Source of the DNA: Chloroflexota bacterium
GTDB lineage: Bacteria > Chloroflexota > Dehalococcoidia > DSTF01 > JACRBR01
DNA length: 6,689 nucleotides
Direction of reading: 5' to 3'
Assembly: GCA_025355835.1 (NCBI GenBank)
Contig: JANXYW010000353.1
Coordinates: forward strand, 1 to 6,689
The notes under the pieces were generated by a model. The model saw nothing but the letters and a program-made list of their open reading frames with translations, was not told where the DNA came from and did no database searches. Of this stretch, positions 5,457 to 6,689 are shown one piece after another. The position numbers and the translations under genes were made by a program. Within the stretch, counting starts at the first letter, position 1; each line of letters opens with the position of its first letter.

Positions 5457-5897
5457 CTACGAGCGGCCGGCGGGCCAGAGCGTACGGTAGCCCTCGCCGC
5501 CGATGGCGTTGACCATCTCCATCCGCTCCATCCGGCGCAGCTCGCGCAGCAGTTCGTCGCACTGCCCCGCGATCGCGGGGAATCCGCTGTCGATGTTGCG
5601 CTGAACGATCGCGTCCCAGATGCCGCTCTCGACGACGCCGTTGATGTAGCGCGGCCACCAGATGGCGCTGATCCGCTGCGGCAGACGGAATCGCGGGCGC
5701 AGCTTCTTCAAGCTCTTGAAACGCTCCTCGGCGCTGCCGGCGGGCGGCACGAGTTTGAGCATCGGCGGATCGTGTTCCGTGAAACGATTGTCGATGAGCA
5801 GGCGCATCGGCACCGTGACGAAGCGAAACGCGATGACGTCCGCTTTGCACACGGTCTTGAGGATGGCGTCGTAGTCGAGGTGGTACTCGGTGTCCAT
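5457..5897 (-). CDS. Conserved-looking hypothetical protein, 146 residues
   Basis: I do not recognise a named family. The protein is charged and soluble, with no signal peptide, membrane helix or metal-binding motif. It opens with an acidic, aromatic segment (EYHLDYDAILKTV, 4-16), then two hydrophobic strands (VIAFRFVTVPMRLLID, 21-36), a basic stretch (ERFKSLKKLRPRFRLPQRI, 58-76), a tryptophan pair followed by PRY (IWWPRY, 79-84), a helical region with GIWDAIVQRNID and CDELLRELRRMERMEMVNAI, and a GEGYRTLW end (135-142). Tryptophans, prolines and glycines are spread as in a real folded protein, and third-position GC agrees with the neighbours, supporting expression. ATG 5897 has GAGG only 3 bases upstream, close but usable. 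It is the first gene before the metallopeptidase (9-base gap), so the two probably share an mRNA, and it is divergent from ribF. Confidence 0.8.
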   Translation of the reverse strand: MDTEYHLDYDAILKTVCKADVIAFRFVTVPMRLLIDNRFTEHDPPMLKLVPPAGSAEERFKSLKKLRPRFRLPQRISAIWWPRYINGVVESGIWDAIVQRNIDSGFPAIAGQCDELLRELRRMERMEMVNAIGGEGYRTLWPAGRS

Positions 5898-6075
5898 GTG
5901 CCTCGCGATGTCGGTCAGTGGCGTGCTGTGCGATCAGTCTACCACTGGGGCTGGCGGGGAACATGGACGGGGACGGGAACCACGGATTTCACGGAATGGG
6001 TTGGGGCGCGCGCACCTCATCGGGATGCCACTGACGATGGCGCACAATGCCCGACTGTGCGCAGAAGCAATGGAG

Positions 6076-6095
6076 CGCGGGCGCCCCCGCCCGCG
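6076..6095. repeat. Perfect 8-bp GC hairpin with CCCC loop
   Basis: CGCGGGCG (6076-6083), loop CCCC, then CGCCCGCG (6088-6095) form a perfect inverted repeat. There is no T-run after it on either strand, so it is not a standard intrinsic terminator. Its position in an intergenic region and its GC-rich symmetry resemble dispersed extragenic palindromes. Confidence 0.75.
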
Positions 6096-6169
6096 TCGTA
6101 CGGGCACGATGCCGCGAACAGCCGCCTCCGCACCTCGGCTAACCGCTACGTGGATCTGGAAGCTGCTGC

Positions 6170-6175
6170 TACCCT
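6170..6175 (+). promoter_or_regulatory. Candidate -10 element of ribF, possible leaderless start
   Basis: TACCCT is followed by 6 bases and then the ribF ATG, a spacing that places the transcription start at or beside the start codon. No Shine-Dalgarno sequence is found in the 20 bases before the ATG, and no clear -35 is seen at the expected distance. The same layout occurs upstream of rimO in this window. Confidence 0.35.
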
Positions 6176-6181
6176 TACGGC

Positions 6182-6689
6182 ATGCTGCTGGCGAAGGAAG
6201 AACTCTCGCACTATGCCGCAGGACGAGCGACGGCCATCACGCTGGGCGTGTTCGACGGCGTGCATTTGGGGCATCGACACCTCATCGATGCGCTGAAGGA
6301 GCGGGCGATCGCGCGCGGGCTGGCGAGCGGCGTGGTCACGCTGCATCCATCGCCGGTACAGGTGCTGCGGCCGGATGTGCGCGTCGCGTATCTGACGAGC
6401 CTCGAGGAGCGCATCGAGCTGCTGCGCGCGACCGGCGTCGATACGGTAGCGCCGCTGACCTTCACATCGGAGGTGGCGGAGCTGTCGGCGTTCGACTTCC
6501 TGGCGATGCTGCATGGCGCACTCGACATGCGATATCTGCTGATGGGGCCGGACAACGCGTTCGGCCGCGGACGCGAGGGCACGCCGCAGCGGGTCGCCGA
6601 GATCGCCGACGAGTTGGGGTTCGAGTTGGAAGTGCTGGGCGCGTCGCTCGTCGGTCACGACGGCCGCGTGAGCGCGACGGCGATCCGCA
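6182..6689 (+). CDS. ribF: Riboflavin kinase/FAD synthetase RibF, N-terminal part (cut by window end)
   Basis: RibF is the bifunctional enzyme that phosphorylates riboflavin to FMN and adenylylates FMN to FAD. The 169 residues visible are almost exactly the N-terminal FAD synthetase (nucleotidyltransferase) domain; the C-terminal riboflavin kinase domain lies beyond the window. Motifs in order are the nucleotide-binding GVFDGVHLGHRHLI (22-35), the strand VVTLHPSPVQVLRP (51-64), YLTSLEERIELLRATGVD (70-87), LTFTSEVAELSAFDFL (92-107), MGPDNAFGRGREG (121-133, usually G.DF.FG.GR.G) and the VSATAIR block (163-169, usually SS/T..IR) at the very end. ATG 6182 is the first start codon after an in-frame TAA at 6140-6142, so the start is well bounded. 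No Shine-Dalgarno site is visible; a TACCCT six bases upstream suggests a leaderless message. It is divergent from the 146-residue gene. Confidence 0.95.
   Translation, partial: MLLAKEELSHYAAGRATAITLGVFDGVHLGHRHLIDALKERAIARGLASGVVTLHPSPVQVLRPDVRVAYLTSLEERIELLRATGVDTVAPLTFTSEVAELSAFDFLAMLHGALDMRYLLMGPDNAFGRGREGTPQRVAEIADELGFELEVLGASLVGHDGRVSATAIR

Larger units (their letters stand above)
5898..6181. other. Divergent intergenic region between the 146-residue gene and ribF
   Basis: These 284 bases should carry promoters in both directions. On the - strand a TAGACT hexamer at 5941-5936 could be a weak -10 for the 146-residue gene, without a good -35. The region also contains a tandem GGACGG pair (5965-5976), two CACGGA copies 9 bases apart (5981-5986, 5990-5995), the strong hairpin at 6076-6095 and a -10-like TACCCT just before ribF. 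CAGTGG (5916-5921) and CCACTG (5942-5947) form a spaced inverted repeat. No gene is supported: the long + strand frame crossing this region is antisense to two real genes. Confidence 0.6.

Noticed and set aside
6076..6095. Intrinsic terminator
   Set aside because: The hairpin is stable but no T-tract follows on either strand, and the flanking genes diverge from it.
5058..6296. 412-residue + strand open frame
   Set aside because: It is antisense to the metallopeptidase and the 146-residue gene, both supported by motifs or composition, and it overlaps ribF in another frame.

Overview
This is a GC-rich bacterial chromosome segment made mostly of conserved housekeeping genes. Gene content and style (ScpB, a DUF503 protein, RimO, a RodZ-like HTH protein ending in a PASTA domain, a small HExxH metallopeptidase, RibF) suggest a member of Chloroflexota, for example a Dehalococcoidia- or SAR202-like lineage. 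That placement is inferred from gene order and protein style; the window has no rRNA, so it stays tentative.

Layout. Positions 1-2014 run on the + strand: the probable tail of an upstream gene, scpB (chromosome condensation), a DUF503/YlxP-like gene whose GTG start overlaps the scpB stop, a DUF1801 gene, and, after a 176-base gap with a plausible promoter, a DUF1330-like gene of lower GC. Positions 2125-5897 run on the - strand. In transcription order they hold an unrecognised 146-residue protein, a Zincin_1-type metallopeptidase, the RodZ-like HTH/TM/PASTA protein and rimO. The 782-base gap between the RodZ-like gene and rimO contains five tandem copies of a 90-92 bp unit, each carrying an 18-base palindrome around GCGGAGCT..AGCTCCGC, followed by about 300 bases with nothing recognisable. 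From 6182 ribF runs on the + strand and is cut by the window end. It is divergent from the 146-residue gene across 284 bases that hold a perfect 8-bp GC hairpin and short direct repeats.

The genes do not form one pathway. scpB and the DUF503 gene are translationally coupled and the DUF1801 gene follows closely; the 146-residue gene and the metallopeptidase are 9 bases apart and probably co-transcribed. I see no defence, CRISPR, phage or biosynthetic system. The points most worth a second look are the palindrome-bearing tandem array, a 12-codon segment between the metallopeptidase and the RodZ-like gene that reads like the last residues of a short-chain dehydrogenase, the PASTA domain in place of the usual RodZ C-terminus, and -10-like hexamers 6-7 bases before the ATG of both rimO and ribF, which would suit leaderless mRNAs.
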